Below, piece after piece: positions 1 through 9,088 of a DNA stretch of 37,175 nucleotides; within the stretch, counting starts at the first letter, position 1, and each line of letters starts with the position of its first letter. The DNA is taken from positions 1 to 37,175 of the forward strand of contig NZ_JAATOX010000026.1 in NCBI RefSeq assembly GCF_011806385.1, given 5' to 3'. The position numbers and the translations under genes were made by a program. This DNA comes from Phaeobacter sp. HF9A (GTDB lineage Bacteria > Pseudomonadota > Alphaproteobacteria > Rhodobacterales > Rhodobacteraceae). The notes under the pieces are model-generated. The model ran no database searches and was not told the DNA's origin. It was given only the letters and a program-made list of their open reading frames with translations.

Positions 1-1830
1 CATGTTCTGGGGCTCAGCAACAAGGCGTTTCAGGATCAGATGACAGCGATGCCGCTGGTGGCCGAACATTGCGAGCTGCTGCTGGCGGTCGGTGGGATCT
101 CAAGGCGCACGGCGCAGATCACCTCCTCTGGCACAACCCGGCATGAGGTCGGCCCGTGGCTGGCGGAGATGCGGGCCAAGGGCACACGGATCATCGAGCT
201 CTCACCCGCGCGCGGCGAAGGAAATGGCGAATGGCTGCCGATCCGGCCGGGCACGGACACCGCCTGCCTGCTTGCGCTCGCCTATGAGATCCACGCCGCC
301 GGCCTGGCGGACGAGAGCTTCCTGGCGCGCTATACCAGCGGCTGGGAGAGGTTCCGCGATTATCTGACCGGAGCTGCGGATGGCACGCCCAAATCCGCCG
401 ACTGGGCCGCGCCGATCTGTGATCTGGATGCAGAGGTGATCCGCGATCTGGCCCGGGATCTGGCAGGGTGCAAGAGCATGATCGCACTGGCCTGGGGCCT
501 GCAACGCGCCGAACACGGCGAGCAGCCGATCTGGGCCGGGTTGGCGCTGGCGTCGATCATCGGACAGATTGGTCAGCCGGGCACGGGTTATGCATTCGGC
601 TATGGGTCGACGACCCCGGTGGGGCGTGCGGCGCGGCTGGTTCCCTGGCCCTCGATGCCGCAGGGGCGCAACCCGGTGGCGGATTATATCCCGGTGGCGC
701 GCATTGCGGATATGCTGCTGACCCCCGGCGCGCCTTACAAATACGACGGCGAGACGCGGCGCTATCCCGATATCAAGCTGATCTGGTGGACCGGCGGCAA
801 CCCCTTCCACCACCATCAGGAGCTGAACCGCCTCGAAGACGCCTGGACCCGTCCCGAAACGGTGATCGTGAACGATCACAGCTGGACCGCCACTGCGCGG
901 CGCGCGGATATCGTTCTGCCCGCGACGGCACCGTTGGAGCGGGAAGATATCCTGATGAACCGACGCGATCCGACGCTGCTGTGGATGTCGCAATTCCACG
1001 CCCCCGTCGGCGAGGCGCTGGATGATTTCGAAATCTTTGCGCGTCTGTCGCAGAAAATGGGCTTTGGCGAGGCGTTCACCGAAGGGCGCGACACCGAGGG
1101 CTGGCTGGCCTGGCTCTGGGCGCGCTCGCAAGAGGTGGCAGAGGCGCATGGTTTTGCGCTGCCCGATTTCGAGAGCTTCCGCGCCAACGGCAGGTTTGAT
1201 GTGCCAGATGCGGCAGAGGCGCGTATCGCGCTGGGGAATTTCGTGGCGGACCCGGAGGCCCACGCGCTTGCGACCGAAAGCGGGCGGATCACGCTGACGA
1301 ATGAGACCATCGGCGCGATGAACCTGCCGAGCTGCCCGGCCCATCCCACCTGGATCGAGCCAAGCACCTGCCTGACGCGGGCCGAGGAGGGCGAGCTGCA
1401 TCTGATCTCGGGTCAGCCCGATACGCGACTGCATTCCCAGAACGATCGGGGATCCGAGGCCCTGGCCGACAAGATCCACGGGCGCGAGGCGGCGAGCTTT
1501 CATCCCGACACGGCAGCGGCCCTCGGCCTGGCTGCGGGGGATATCGTGCGGCTCTATAATGCGCGGGGCGCGTGTCTCGCCGGGGTGCGGCTGAATGACG
1601 GGTTGCGGCGCGATTGCGTTTCTTTGCCGACCGGGGCCTGGTTCGATCCGCAGACCATCGCGGGCGAACGGCTGGAGGTGCACGGAAACCCCAACGCCCT
1701 GACCCGCGATGCGGGTTGTTCGGAGCTCTCGCAGGGCAATATCGCCCATTCCTGTCTGGTGCGGGCAGAAAAATGGACCGGCAGCTTGCCGGCCCTTTCG
1801 ATCAACACGCCGCCGATCACCGCGCCCTGA
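1..1830 (+). CDS. Molybdopterin oxidoreductase, BisC/TorA/DMSO-reductase family (5'-truncated)
   Basis: The frame is open from the first base, so the gene starts outside the window; 609 residues remain, and the family is usually 750-800. It aligns with the family from the HVxG segment onward. The middle holds the typical VNDHSWTATARRADIVLPAT stretch followed by ERED. The C-terminal pterin-binding domain has RLHSQNDRG, GREAASFHPD, LAAGDIVRLYNARG and GAWFDP, all typical of biotin/methionine sulfoxide, TMAO and DMSO reductases. The expected reaction is reduction of an S- or N-oxide at a bis-MGD molybdenum centre. The N-terminus, with any Tat signal and the Mo-ligand serine, is missing, so location and exact substrate cannot be read. 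It converges on the ABC transporter genes and has no visible link to them. Confidence 0.88.
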   Translation, partial: HVLGLSNKAFQDQMTAMPLVAEHCELLLAVGGISRRTAQITSSGTTRHEVGPWLAEMRAKGTRIIELSPARGEGNGEWLPIRPGTDTACLLALAYEIHAAGLADESFLARYTSGWERFRDYLTGAADGTPKSADWAAPICDLDAEVIRDLARDLAGCKSMIALAWGLQRAEHGEQPIWAGLALASIIGQIGQPGTGYAFGYGSTTPVGRAARLVPWPSMPQGRNPVADYIPVARIADMLLTPGAPYKYDGETRRYPDIKLIWWTGGNPFHHHQELNRLEDAWTRPETVIVNDHSWTATARRADIVLPATAPLEREDILMNRRDPTLLWMSQFHAPVGEALDDFEIFARLSQKMGFGEAFTEGRDTEGWLAWLWARSQEVAEAHGFALPDFESFRANGRFDVPDAAEARIALGNFVADPEAHALATESGRITLTNETIGAMNLPSCPAHPTWIEPSTCLTRAEEGELHLISGQPDTRLHSQNDRGSEALADKIHGREAASFHPDTAAALGLAAGDIVRLYNARGACLAGVRLNDGLRRDCVSLPTGAWFDPQTIAGERLEVHGNPNALTRDAGCSELSQGNIAHSCLVRAEKWTGSLPALSINTPPITAP

Positions 1831-1841
1831 CCGGGCGCGGT
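1819..1841. terminator. Convergent-gene hairpin around the oxidoreductase stop codon
   Basis: Perfect 9-bp arms ACCGCGCCC (1819-1827) and GGGCGCGGT (1833-1841) enclose a 5-nt loop, TGACC, which contains the stop codon of the upstream gene. There is no T-run after it. It lies between convergent genes and could act in both directions. Terminator function is inferred from position and stem strength. Confidence 0.55.
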
Positions 1842-1852
1842 ACTGCCTGTGA

Positions 1853-2839
1853 TCAGTCGCCGTCGGCGTTGCGCATATTGCGCTGCGCCACGGCGAGGGC
1901 GAGGGCGGAGACCAGGATGATCCCCGACAGCGCGTCCTTGGTGTTGAAGTTCAGCCCCATCAGGTTCAACCCGTTGGTGATCATGCCCAGGAACAGCACG
2001 CCCGCCAGGGTGCCCAGCACATTTGGCCGCCCGCGCGGGTGCAGGGCGGCGCCGATGAACACCGCGGCAATAGCGTCAAGCAGGTAGGAAAAGCCCGACA
2101 GCGGCGTGAACATGCGGATATTGGCCGCCGCGATCAGCCCTCCCACGGCGCAGGTGATCGAGGCAAAGACGAAACAGGCGATCAGGATGCGGTTCACCCG
2201 TATGCCTGCGACGATCGAGGCCGAGCGCTGCATGCCCATCGCGTGCACCCGACGTCCCCAGACGGAGCGTTCAAGCACGAGATAGTAGATCAGCACCAAA
2301 ACCGCGGCGATGATGACTTCGGTCGGAATGCCATAGAGATCGCCCTGTGCGATATCGCGAAAGCCCTCCGGCATCTTACGATAGGAGATCGGCCCGCCGC
2401 CATTGGTAAAGATACGCTGCGCCGAGGAGCCGATGAAGAAGGTGCCAAGCGTCGCCAGAAACGGGCTGATCCGAAGACCCACCACAAGGGCCGCATTCAA
2501 CAGACCCACCAGGGAGCCGCCGATCAGCCCCACGCAGGCGGCGGAAAACCAACCCATGCCGTAGGACTTCATCGCCACCACCGCAAAGGCTGCCCCGAAG
2601 TCGAGCGCGATCCCGACCGAGAGGTCGATCCCCCCGGTCGCCACGATCAGTGTCATGCCCATGGCCACGATGATCAGGATGGCCGAGCCTTCGACGATGT
2701 TCAGCAGGTTCTGCCCCTGCACAAAGACCGGGTTCCAGGCCGCGAAGAACAGGAAGAACAGCGCAAAAACAATCAGGAAGCCAAAGCGCATCAGGATGCT
2801 GCGCAGCGAAAGGCGGTTCTGTCTTACAACATTGTCCAT
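1853..2839 (-). CDS. Ribose/simple-sugar-type ABC transporter permease
   Basis: A 328-residue membrane protein of the RbsC/BPD_transp_2 family. After a short basic N-terminus it has about eight to ten hydrophobic segments. It carries the family hallmark GMTLIVATGGIDLSVG near residues 60-76 and an AAVFIGAALHPRGRPNVLGT segment near 240-260, which belongs to the ATPase-coupling and substrate-path region. It is last in the transporter operon; its ATG overlaps the upstream permease stop (TAATG). With the neighbouring permease it probably forms a heterodimeric channel, since two non-identical permeases are encoded. The import substrate cannot be read from this protein. Confidence 0.9.
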   Translation of the reverse strand: MDNVVRQNRLSLRSILMRFGFLIVFALFFLFFAAWNPVFVQGQNLLNIVEGSAILIIVAMGMTLIVATGGIDLSVGIALDFGAAFAVVAMKSYGMGWFSAACVGLIGGSLVGLLNAALVVGLRISPFLATLGTFFIGSSAQRIFTNGGGPISYRKMPEGFRDIAQGDLYGIPTEVIIAAVLVLIYYLVLERSVWGRRVHAMGMQRSASIVAGIRVNRILIACFVFASITCAVGGLIAAANIRMFTPLSGFSYLLDAIAAVFIGAALHPRGRPNVLGTLAGVLFLGMITNGLNLMGLNFNTKDALSGIILVSALALAVAQRNMRNADGD

Positions 2840-3816
2840 TACTGCACCCGTTCGGAAATTGCGGAAAGCGCCACGACGATCACGATCAATGCGCCCTTGA
2901 TGAGGTCGGTCCAGAAGACATTGACCCCGATGGTCTTGAGCCCGATGGAGATCGCCGCCACCAGCACCGCCCCCAGAATGGCGCCCCAGACCGTGACGAT
3001 CCGGCGCGGCGAGAAGGCGGCGCCAAGGAAGGTCGCCAGCACCATCTCCAGCATCAGATTGTCCTGCGCGCCGGGGGAATAGCCGTTGGCTCTGGCCAGC
3101 ATGAAGAACCCGGTGACAAAGCCCATGAAAGCCGCCAGCAGGTAGGTCTGCGCCACCAGTCGGTCAACGCGGATGCCCGAGATTTCGGCCGCGTCACGGC
3201 TGCCGCCAGCGGCTTGCAGGTTCAGCCCCCATTTGGAGCGATGCAGGAAATGATAGGCCAGCAGAGCCAGCACCGCGACGAGCAGGATGCCGAGGGGAAT
3301 GCCAAACACGAAATCCTGCCGCAGGCTGGCGATGGATTCTGCGGCCAGGTTCAATCGTTTGCGGGCGGTGATCACATTGTTGATGCCCACCACGGCCACG
3401 AACATGGCAAGCGTGGCCAAGAGCGGCGCCATCCGCAGGCGCGTGATCAAGACGGCGTTCACGACGCCCACCAGCATACAGGCGATCAGCGAGGCGCCGG
3501 CCGCAATCAGCAGTGGCTGACCGGCGGTTGTCATCACCGACACAATCCCGGCGCAGAGCACGGCGGTGGCGGGGGTCGACAGGTCAATCCCACCCGAAAC
3601 CACATCGTCGCCGCCCGCCATGACCACCGCGGACAGGCCGATCACGGACAGCACCACGGGCAGGCTCTGGGCCAACACCAGTTTCAGGTTCACCACCGTC
3701 ATGAAATTTGGCGCGTTGAGCCCGACATAGAGCAGCAGCGCCAGGAAGATGATCAGCGGCAAGAATCCGACCAGCGTGGCGAGCCGATGTTTCTGGTGTC
3801 GCGCGCTAACTTGCAT
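2839..3816 (-). CDS. Ribose/simple-sugar-type ABC transporter permease (second paralogue)
   Basis: A 325-residue multi-pass protein of the RbsC family, with a variant hallmark VVMAGGDDVVSGGIDLSTPA, an insertion relative to the usual VxxTGGIDLSVG. Later it has the coupling motif LATFLGAAFSPRRIVTVWG. I chose the ATG at 3816 because GGAGA lies eight bases upstream; a longer form from a GTG at 3834 has no ribosome-binding site. From this start the gene overlaps the 3' end of the ATPase gene by 11 bp, consistent with translational coupling. It probably pairs with the next permease in the inner membrane. Confidence 0.9.
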   Translation of the reverse strand: MQVSARHQKHRLATLVGFLPLIIFLALLLYVGLNAPNFMTVVNLKLVLAQSLPVVLSVIGLSAVVMAGGDDVVSGGIDLSTPATAVLCAGIVSVMTTAGQPLLIAAGASLIACMLVGVVNAVLITRLRMAPLLATLAMFVAVVGINNVITARKRLNLAAESIASLRQDFVFGIPLGILLVAVLALLAYHFLHRSKWGLNLQAAGGSRDAAEISGIRVDRLVAQTYLLAAFMGFVTGFFMLARANGYSPGAQDNLMLEMVLATFLGAAFSPRRIVTVWGAILGAVLVAAISIGLKTIGVNVFWTDLIKGALIVIVVALSAISERVQ

Positions 3817-5326
3817 GTTCAGTCTCCGAAACACTCGTGGCGCCGGTGGTGACAGCCACCAGATGATCCACGTTCAGGTCTTGTTTTTCGATGATCGTGC
3901 GGACATCACCGCGCATCATCACCGCCACGCGGTCACAGGTGCCGACAAGCTCCACCGGGTCGGAGGAGGAGATCAGGATGATGGCTCCCTCGCTGGCGAG
4001 GTTCTCAATGAGCTGATAGATCTCGGCCTTGGCGCCGACATCGACCCCAACCGTGGGCTCGTCGAAAATGAAGACCTTGGCGCTCTTGGCGAGCCAGCGG
4101 GCCAGCACCACCTTCTGCTGGTTGCCGCCGGACAGAAACCGCGTCACCGCCTGCGCATTGCTGGGCCGAATGTCGAGATCCTTGATCAGCGCTTCGGTCA
4201 CTTGCCGGGCCTTGCCACGGTCGATCAGGCCAAAGGTGGCGTTTTCGTCCAGCGTGGCCAGGGTTGCGTTCTCTGCCACCGTCATCGGCAGCACCAAACC
4301 GTCGTGACGCCGGTCGCGGGGGACAAGCACCATGCCGTTTGCCACCGCCTTTGCGGCGGTTTTTGTGTCCACGGTTGCACCGTCCAGCGTCAGCGTGCCT
4401 TGTGATTTGCGCAGCCCGTAGAGCGCGTCGATCAGCTCTTCGCGGCCTGAACCGATCAGCCCCGCAATGCCGAAAATCTCGCCGCGCCGGATATCAAGGT
4501 TGACGTCCGAAAAGGCCTGCCCATCATCAAAGTGCTCCAGGCGCAAGGCGACCTCGCCGGCGCTGCGGCTGCTGGTGGGAAAGAAGGCATCGAGATCGCG
4601 ACCGATCATGGCCGACACGAGCGCGGGGCCGGTATCGGTGGTGATCTCGTCAAAGATGGCCACGTTCTTGCCCTGCCGAAACACGGTGACGCGGTCGCAG
4701 ATATCAACGATTTCATTGAGATAATGAGAAACATAGAGGATGGCGATGCCGCGCGTCTTCAGCTTGGCGATCGCGGTCATGATCTTCAGCACTTCTTCGC
4801 TGGCGAGGGGCGCGGTGGGTTCGTCAAAGACAACCACCTTTGCGGCCCCATCGACCAGCGCGCGCGCCACCTGCACCAGTTTGCGCTCGGCGGGGCTCAG
4901 GTCGCGGATCAACCGGTTGCCGGGCAATTCCGATCCCAGCTCCTCGCGCAGGAAGGCCTCGGCGCGGCTGCGCATCTCTCTTTTGCAAAGACCGAAGGGG
5001 CCAGAGATTTCCTGCCCCATGAACACCGATTCCGCGACCGTGAAATACGGCACAAGATGCAGTTCCTGGTGGATGAACCGCACGCCTGCATCGCGGATTT
5101 TTTCGGGCGTGGCGGGGCTGATCGTGCTGCCGCCCACCTCGATACGGCCTTCGGCGGGTTGATAGACCCCGGCCAGGACCTTGATGATTGTGGATTTTCC
5201 CGCGCCGTTTTCGCCGACAAGTCCGTGAACTTCGCCGGGACGCACCATAAGGTCGGCCCCATCAAGTGCCCGCACCCCTGGAAATGTCTGAACGATCCCG
5301 CTCAGCTGGAACGCTGCTTCGGTCAT
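3806..5326 (-). CDS. Two-domain sugar ABC transporter ATPase (RbsA/XylG type)
   Basis: A 506-residue cytoplasmic protein with two fused ABC cassettes, the usual length for RbsA/MglA/XylG proteins. The first cassette has Walker A GENGAGKST, the signature-like LSPAERKLVQVARAL and Walker B VVVFDEPTAPL. The second has the degenerate Walker A GLIGSGREE typical of these proteins, then the signature LSGGNQQKVVLARWLA and Walker B VFIFDEPTVGVDVG. The ATG at 5326 (MTEAAF) is taken as start because AGGCG lies just upstream and homology begins there; an upstream in-frame extension looks non-coding. It energises the two permeases downstream and receives substrate from the binding protein encoded upstream. 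Confidence 0.93.
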   Translation of the reverse strand: MTEAAFQLSGIVQTFPGVRALDGADLMVRPGEVHGLVGENGAGKSTIIKVLAGVYQPAEGRIEVGGSTISPATPEKIRDAGVRFIHQELHLVPYFTVAESVFMGQEISGPFGLCKREMRSRAEAFLREELGSELPGNRLIRDLSPAERKLVQVARALVDGAAKVVVFDEPTAPLASEEVLKIMTAIAKLKTRGIAILYVSHYLNEIVDICDRVTVFRQGKNVAIFDEITTDTGPALVSAMIGRDLDAFFPTSSRSAGEVALRLEHFDDGQAFSDVNLDIRRGEIFGIAGLIGSGREELIDALYGLRKSQGTLTLDGATVDTKTAAKAVANGMVLVPRDRRHDGLVLPMTVAENATLATLDENATFGLIDRGKARQVTEALIKDLDIRPSNAQAVTRFLSGGNQQKVVLARWLAKSAKVFIFDEPTVGVDVGAKAEIYQLIENLASEGAIILISSSDPVELVGTCDRVAVMMRGDVRTIIEKQDLNVDHLVAVTTGATSVSETEHAS

Positions 5327-5367
5327 GTCGCCTCGTCTGTTCAAGAAGATCTGCGGATAGGTGTCGC

Positions 5368-5398
5368 TTGCGGCAGCCAGGTCTCCCGGCTGCCGCAA
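5368..5398 (-). terminator. Intercistronic hairpin between binding-protein and ATPase genes
   Basis: Perfect 11-bp arms TTGCGGCAGCC (5368-5378) and GGCTGCCGCAA (5388-5398) with a 9-nt loop sit in the 96-bp gap after the binding-protein stop. There is no T-run. Such stems often stabilise the upstream transcript or attenuate read-through, so that the binding protein is made in excess over the membrane parts. That role is inferred here. Confidence 0.6.
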
Positions 5399-5422
5399 CA
5401 TGCTGTAAACCGCAGCAGGGTT

Positions 5423-6391
5423 TTACTCGATCTCGCCGTAGCCCAGCTTGCTATAGGCAGCTTTGGCGCCGTCCTGGCCATAGACCGGAATCACGTCCAC
5501 ATAGGTCTGCGGCAGCAGGGTTTCACCGGCAAAGTAGCGGGCGACGTTCTCGGCCGCGGTTTGACCGATCAGACGCGGCTGTTGCGCCACGTTGGCGACA
5601 AAGGGGCTGTCATCTTCGGCCATGATTTCGAGTGTTTCCGGGCCACCGTCGAGCGCGGTCACCACGATATCGGTGCGACCTGCTTCTTCAAGCGCCTGGA
5701 CGACGCCGATGGCCGGCTGGTCCCAGCAGCCCACGTGAATGGCGTCGATCGTGCCCTCGGGGTATTGGCTCAGCAGGTCGAGCGTCTGGCGGCGCGCATC
5801 TTCGGGCGCGTTGGCGAATTCTTCGGCCAGCTCGGGCTGGATGATCTCGATGTTCGGATAATCCTGCAACACGTATTTCCACAGGCCGGTGCGGATGCCG
5901 CAGATGCGCAGGGAGTTTTCAAAGGCGTTGAACACCGCAACCTTGCCCTCGCCGCCGATGGCGTCGGCCATGTAGCGACCGATGGTGGTGCCCATGTAAT
6001 AGTTGTCGGAGGTGGTGTTGTTCACCGCATAGGGGCTGGGGTGATCGACGGCAAATACCGGAATGTTGGCGGCCTGAAGCGCCTCGAACTTCGGTTCCAC
6101 CGAGCCATCGCCCAGGATTGAAATCACCGCATCCACGCCGCGGTTCATCAGCACGTCGTGGTTGTCGGCATGGACCTGATTGTCCCGACCGCCGTCAACC
6201 GGAACAACGGTGCCGCCCAGTTCCTCGACCATGCTGGTTGCGCCGTTAAAGGCTTCGCGATCCCAGAAATGCTGTGTGCCGACAACGGCGACACCGATGG
6301 TTTTTCCTTCCAGGCTCAGCGTGTTGTCTGCGAATGCGGGCGACAGGCCAAGCGCCAGGATTGTGCTTGTGGCTGCGAACAGAGTCTTCAT
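5423..6391 (-). CDS. Periplasmic sugar-binding protein of the ABC importer
   Basis: A 322-residue protein of the type I periplasmic binding fold (Peripla_BP_4, RbsB/XylF-like). A clear Sec signal peptide is present: MKTLFA, a hydrophobic run, then LSPAFA before residue 23. The mature part begins with LEGKTIGVAVVGTQHFWDRE and includes the hinge and ligand stretches NRGVDAVISI, IPVFAVDHPSPYAVN and VTALDGG. The start at 6391 has a strong ribosome-binding site (GGGAGGAA). It is first in the transporter operon, divergent from the kinase operon across an inverted repeat. The ligand is probably the sugar or polyol consumed by that operon; identity is unknown. Confidence 0.92.
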   Translation of the reverse strand: MKTLFAATSTILALGLSPAFADNTLSLEGKTIGVAVVGTQHFWDREAFNGATSMVEELGGTVVPVDGGRDNQVHADNHDVLMNRGVDAVISILGDGSVEPKFEALQAANIPVFAVDHPSPYAVNNTTSDNYYMGTTIGRYMADAIGGEGKVAVFNAFENSLRICGIRTGLWKYVLQDYPNIEIIQPELAEEFANAPEDARRQTLDLLSQYPEGTIDAIHVGCWDQPAIGVVQALEEAGRTDIVVTALDGGPETLEIMAEDDSPFVANVAQQPRLIGQTAAENVARYFAGETLLPQTYVDVIPVYGQDGAKAAYSKLGYGEIE

Positions 6392-6458
6392 GTTGGTTCC
6401 TCCCTTTTGATGCAAGTTTCCTCCCTGCACCAATGTGGGGGAAGAGAACAACCTTCTT

Positions 6459-6487
6459 TACAAATGTCAATAAACAATTCATTTGTA
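6459..6487. promoter_or_regulatory. Inverted-repeat operator in the transporter/kinase divergent promoter
   Basis: Perfect 8-bp arms TACAAATG (6459-6466) and CATTTGTA (6480-6487) are separated by 13 bp in the 115-bp region between the divergent binding-protein and kinase genes. A minus-strand TTGACA (+ strand 6465-6470) lies inside. The local DNA is AT-rich in otherwise GC-rich surroundings. The likely binder is the SorC-type regulator encoded at the end of the kinase operon; this is inferred from context. Confidence 0.6.
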
Positions 6488-6506
6488 GAAGTCGGGAGGA
6501 CGAGAC

Positions 6507-8024
6507 GTGAACGAAATTAGGATTGGTCTGGACGTCGGAACGACGGCGATCAAGGCGGCGGCCTATAGGGCGGATGGCACCTGTGTCGCGCGGGCTGAGC
6601 GGGGAAACAAGGTCCTGCGCACGGGGCCTGGCCAGGCGGAACAGGACATGGAGCAGGTCTGGCAAGGCGCGCTGGCCTGCCTTGCGGATATTGCAAAAAG
6701 CTGTGCGGGCGATGTTGTTCAATCGCTGGGGGTCTGCGGCCAGGGGGATGGCTTGTGGGCGATGGATGCCCAGGGGCGTCCGGTCGGCAACGCGATGCTC
6801 TGGAGCGATACGCGGGCGGCCGCGGATCTGGACGGGCTGGTCGAGGCTGGCGCGACGGATGCGATCGGCATTGGCTCGGGCACCGCGCTGTGGCCCGGCA
6901 CCTCTGCGATGTTGTGGCGGTGGTTGAACGCCCAGGGCGGTGATGCCGTGGCTCGAATCGCCACCGTTTTCACCTGCGCGGACTGGATCGGCTATCGGCT
7001 GACCGGCCAGGTGGCGACCGATATGTCCAACGGATCGATTCCCTTCATCGACCTGGATGCGCGCGCCTATAATGACGATCAGTTTTCCTCCGTTGGCTGC
7101 GAGGGGCTGAAAACCCGGCTTGCGACGCCTCGGCGCGCTTCTGAAACGCTGGGCGGGCTGACTGCGGAGGTCGCCCGTGGGGCGGGGCTTCCCGAGGGGT
7201 TGCCCGTCTCCGTCGGCACGCTCGATCTGGCTGCGATGATTGTGGGGATGGGGTTGGACCAACCGGGTCAGACCATGCTGATTATGGGCACCACGGCGGT
7301 GGTCAACATCCTGACCGATACCTCGGACCGCGTGCCGGTGCCGGTTGGCGCCTCGGCGCTGCATGCCACCAGCGACGCGATTATTCGAATCCTTGCCCCC
7401 TCTACCGGCGCGGCGGCCTTTGACTGGTTCACCCAGCTGCACCCCAAGAGCCTCGGCGGTGATACCCCCGCAGAGGTGGCGGCAAAGCTGAATGCGCTGG
7501 TCGAGACGGTGCCGGTCGGGGCCAATGGGGTGACCTTTCTGCCCTATCTCAACGGCGAACGCGCGCCCTTTGTTGCGGCGGATATCACCGCCGGATTCCA
7601 TGGCATGCGCTCGGACACCACCAAGGCCGACCTGGGGCGCGCGGTGATGGAGGGCACGGCGATGAGTCTGCGCCATTGTTTCGAGAGCCATTCCGGCCTG
7701 CCCAGCGAACCGGTGCAACTGACCGGCGGCGGCTCACGGAACACGGTCTGGTGCCAGATCATCGCGGACATCATCGGCCAGGACGTGGTGGTGAGCGCGC
7801 AATCGGATCAGGGCCTTTGGGGGGCGGCCTGTCTTGGCGCCGCTGCCGCCGGTCTGGGCGCGGCGATCGAGCTGGCCTGCCGCGAAGAGGCCACCACCAC
7901 CTATACCGCCGACCCGGCAAACCATGCCGCCTATTGCGACGTCTATCGACGCTACGAGACGATCTCGACCGCGATGCGGCGGCTTCAGAAAGAGCTAAAT
8001 TCAGTCAAGGACCCGACGCCATGA
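6507..8024 (+). CDS. FGGY-family carbohydrate kinase (LyxK/EryA-like)
   Basis: A 505-residue ASKHA-fold sugar kinase of normal FGGY length. The N-terminal phosphate-1 motif is GLDVGTTAIKAAAY. Next come GQAEQDMEQVWQ and CGQGDGLWAMDAQGRPVGNA, which resemble L-xylulose kinase LyxK and erythritol kinase EryA. The second domain has LIMGTTAVVN, YLNGERAPF and VQLTGGGSRNTVWCQIIAD. The expected reaction is ATP-dependent phosphorylation of a ketose or polyol in the cytoplasm. The start is GTG at 6507, eight bases after GGGAGGA. It leads a four-gene operon with a dehydrogenase, an aldolase/epimerase and a regulator; its last codons overlap the dehydrogenase start as ATGA. The substrate is not determined. 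Confidence 0.9.
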   Translation: MNEIRIGLDVGTTAIKAAAYRADGTCVARAERGNKVLRTGPGQAEQDMEQVWQGALACLADIAKSCAGDVVQSLGVCGQGDGLWAMDAQGRPVGNAMLWSDTRAAADLDGLVEAGATDAIGIGSGTALWPGTSAMLWRWLNAQGGDAVARIATVFTCADWIGYRLTGQVATDMSNGSIPFIDLDARAYNDDQFSSVGCEGLKTRLATPRRASETLGGLTAEVARGAGLPEGLPVSVGTLDLAAMIVGMGLDQPGQTMLIMGTTAVVNILTDTSDRVPVPVGASALHATSDAIIRILAPSTGAAAFDWFTQLHPKSLGGDTPAEVAAKLNALVETVPVGANGVTFLPYLNGERAPFVAADITAGFHGMRSDTTKADLGRAVMEGTAMSLRHCFESHSGLPSEPVQLTGGGSRNTVWCQIIADIIGQDVVVSAQSDQGLWGAACLGAAAAGLGAAIELACREEATTTYTADPANHAAYCDVYRRYETISTAMRRLQKELNSVKDPTP

Positions 8025-9088
8025 GCAATATGATGAAAGCGGCGGTACAATACGCCATCGACGACATTCGCATCGAAGAACGCCCCATCCCGGAGATCGG
8101 CCCGGGCGAGCTCTTGCTCAAGACCCGCGCCTGTGGGCTTTGTGGTGGCGAGACGATGGCCTGGTACAAGACCGAACCGAAGGTGCTGGGCCACGAGCCC
8201 TGTGGCGAGGTGGTCGAGGTCGGCGCCGGGGTGACCGACTACAAGATCGGCGACCGTGTGTTTGTGAATCACCACGTGGGCCGGGTGGACAGCCACCTGT
8301 CCCGGCGCGGGCATTTCACCCGCGATCCGTTCTACAAGACCATGAAGCTCGATCCCGGCGGCGTTTGCGATTATTTCCGTGTGACCGCGCAGCATCTTGC
8401 GATGGATACCCACAAGCTGCCCGACAGTATTTCCGACGAGGCCGCCGTTACCATCGAGCCCTGGTCCTGCGTGCTGTCGGGTCTCAAGCGCTGCAACATC
8501 CAGCCGGGTGACACCGTGGCCGTGGTGGGCGCGGGGTTCATGGGGCAGGGCTTTGTGCATATGGCGCCGCTTTTTGGGGCGGGCAAAGTCGTGGCGCTGG
8601 ATTTCTCCGACTGGCGGCTGGAGAAGGCGAAGTTCTTTGGCGCGACCCACACCATCAACCCCAAGCGCGAAGATGCGGTCGAGGCGATGCGCGCGCTCAA
8701 CAACGGGCGGCTTGCGGATACCGTGATCGTCATCGCGCCGTTCCCATCTGCCTGGGATCAGGCGCTGGCGCTGACCGAGGTCGGCGGCTGTCTGCACCTG
8801 GGCGCGCCGATGCCGCCCGACACGGATTGGGTGCAGAGCGGCCACAAGGCCTATTTCGACCAGATCACCATCACCTCGCGCTATAGCTCGGACCATACGG
8901 ACACCTACAGCTATATCCGGCTGCTGGAATCCGGTCGCATCAAGGCCGACGAGGCGATTTCGCACCGTTTCGACATCAACGACAGCGCCGAGGCGTTCCG
9001 TATGCTGGTCGAGGCCGAAAAATCGCTGAAGATCGTGGTCTACCCCCATGGCATCCCCGAAGACAAAAAGGAACAGACCCATGCTTGA
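8021..9088 (+). CDS. Zinc-type alcohol/polyol dehydrogenase (MDR superfamily)
   Basis: A 355-residue medium-chain dehydrogenase. Catalytic zinc ligands are visible: C41 in GLCGGE, H58-E59 in GHEP, and E146 in EPWSC. The NAD(P) Rossmann motif is VGAGFMG at 169-175. The four-cysteine structural-zinc lobe is absent; its position carries a charged stretch (GRVDSHLSRRGHF and following), so this is a subclass without the second zinc. It probably oxidises a polyol or sugar to a ketose, before or after the kinase. The ATG overlaps the kinase stop (ATGA) and the 3' end overlaps the aldolase gene by 8 bp. Substrate and cofactor preference cannot be read. Confidence 0.9.
   Translation: MSNMMKAAVQYAIDDIRIEERPIPEIGPGELLLKTRACGLCGGETMAWYKTEPKVLGHEPCGEVVEVGAGVTDYKIGDRVFVNHHVGRVDSHLSRRGHFTRDPFYKTMKLDPGGVCDYFRVTAQHLAMDTHKLPDSISDEAAVTIEPWSCVLSGLKRCNIQPGDTVAVVGAGFMGQGFVHMAPLFGAGKVVALDFSDWRLEKAKFFGATHTINPKREDAVEAMRALNNGRLADTVIVIAPFPSAWDQALALTEVGGCLHLGAPMPPDTDWVQSGHKAYFDQITITSRYSSDHTDTYSYIRLLESGRIKADEAISHRFDINDSAEAFRMLVEAEKSLKIVVYPHGIPEDKKEQTHA

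Noticed and set aside
202..1749. 515-codon minus-strand frame opposite the molybdopterin oxidoreductase gene
   Set aside because: Shadow frame of a convincing gene; no domain and no ribosome-binding site.
4532..6121. 529-codon plus-strand frame across the ABC ATPase and binding-protein genes
   Set aside because: It spans two real genes on the other strand and their gap; its composition is that of an antisense shadow.
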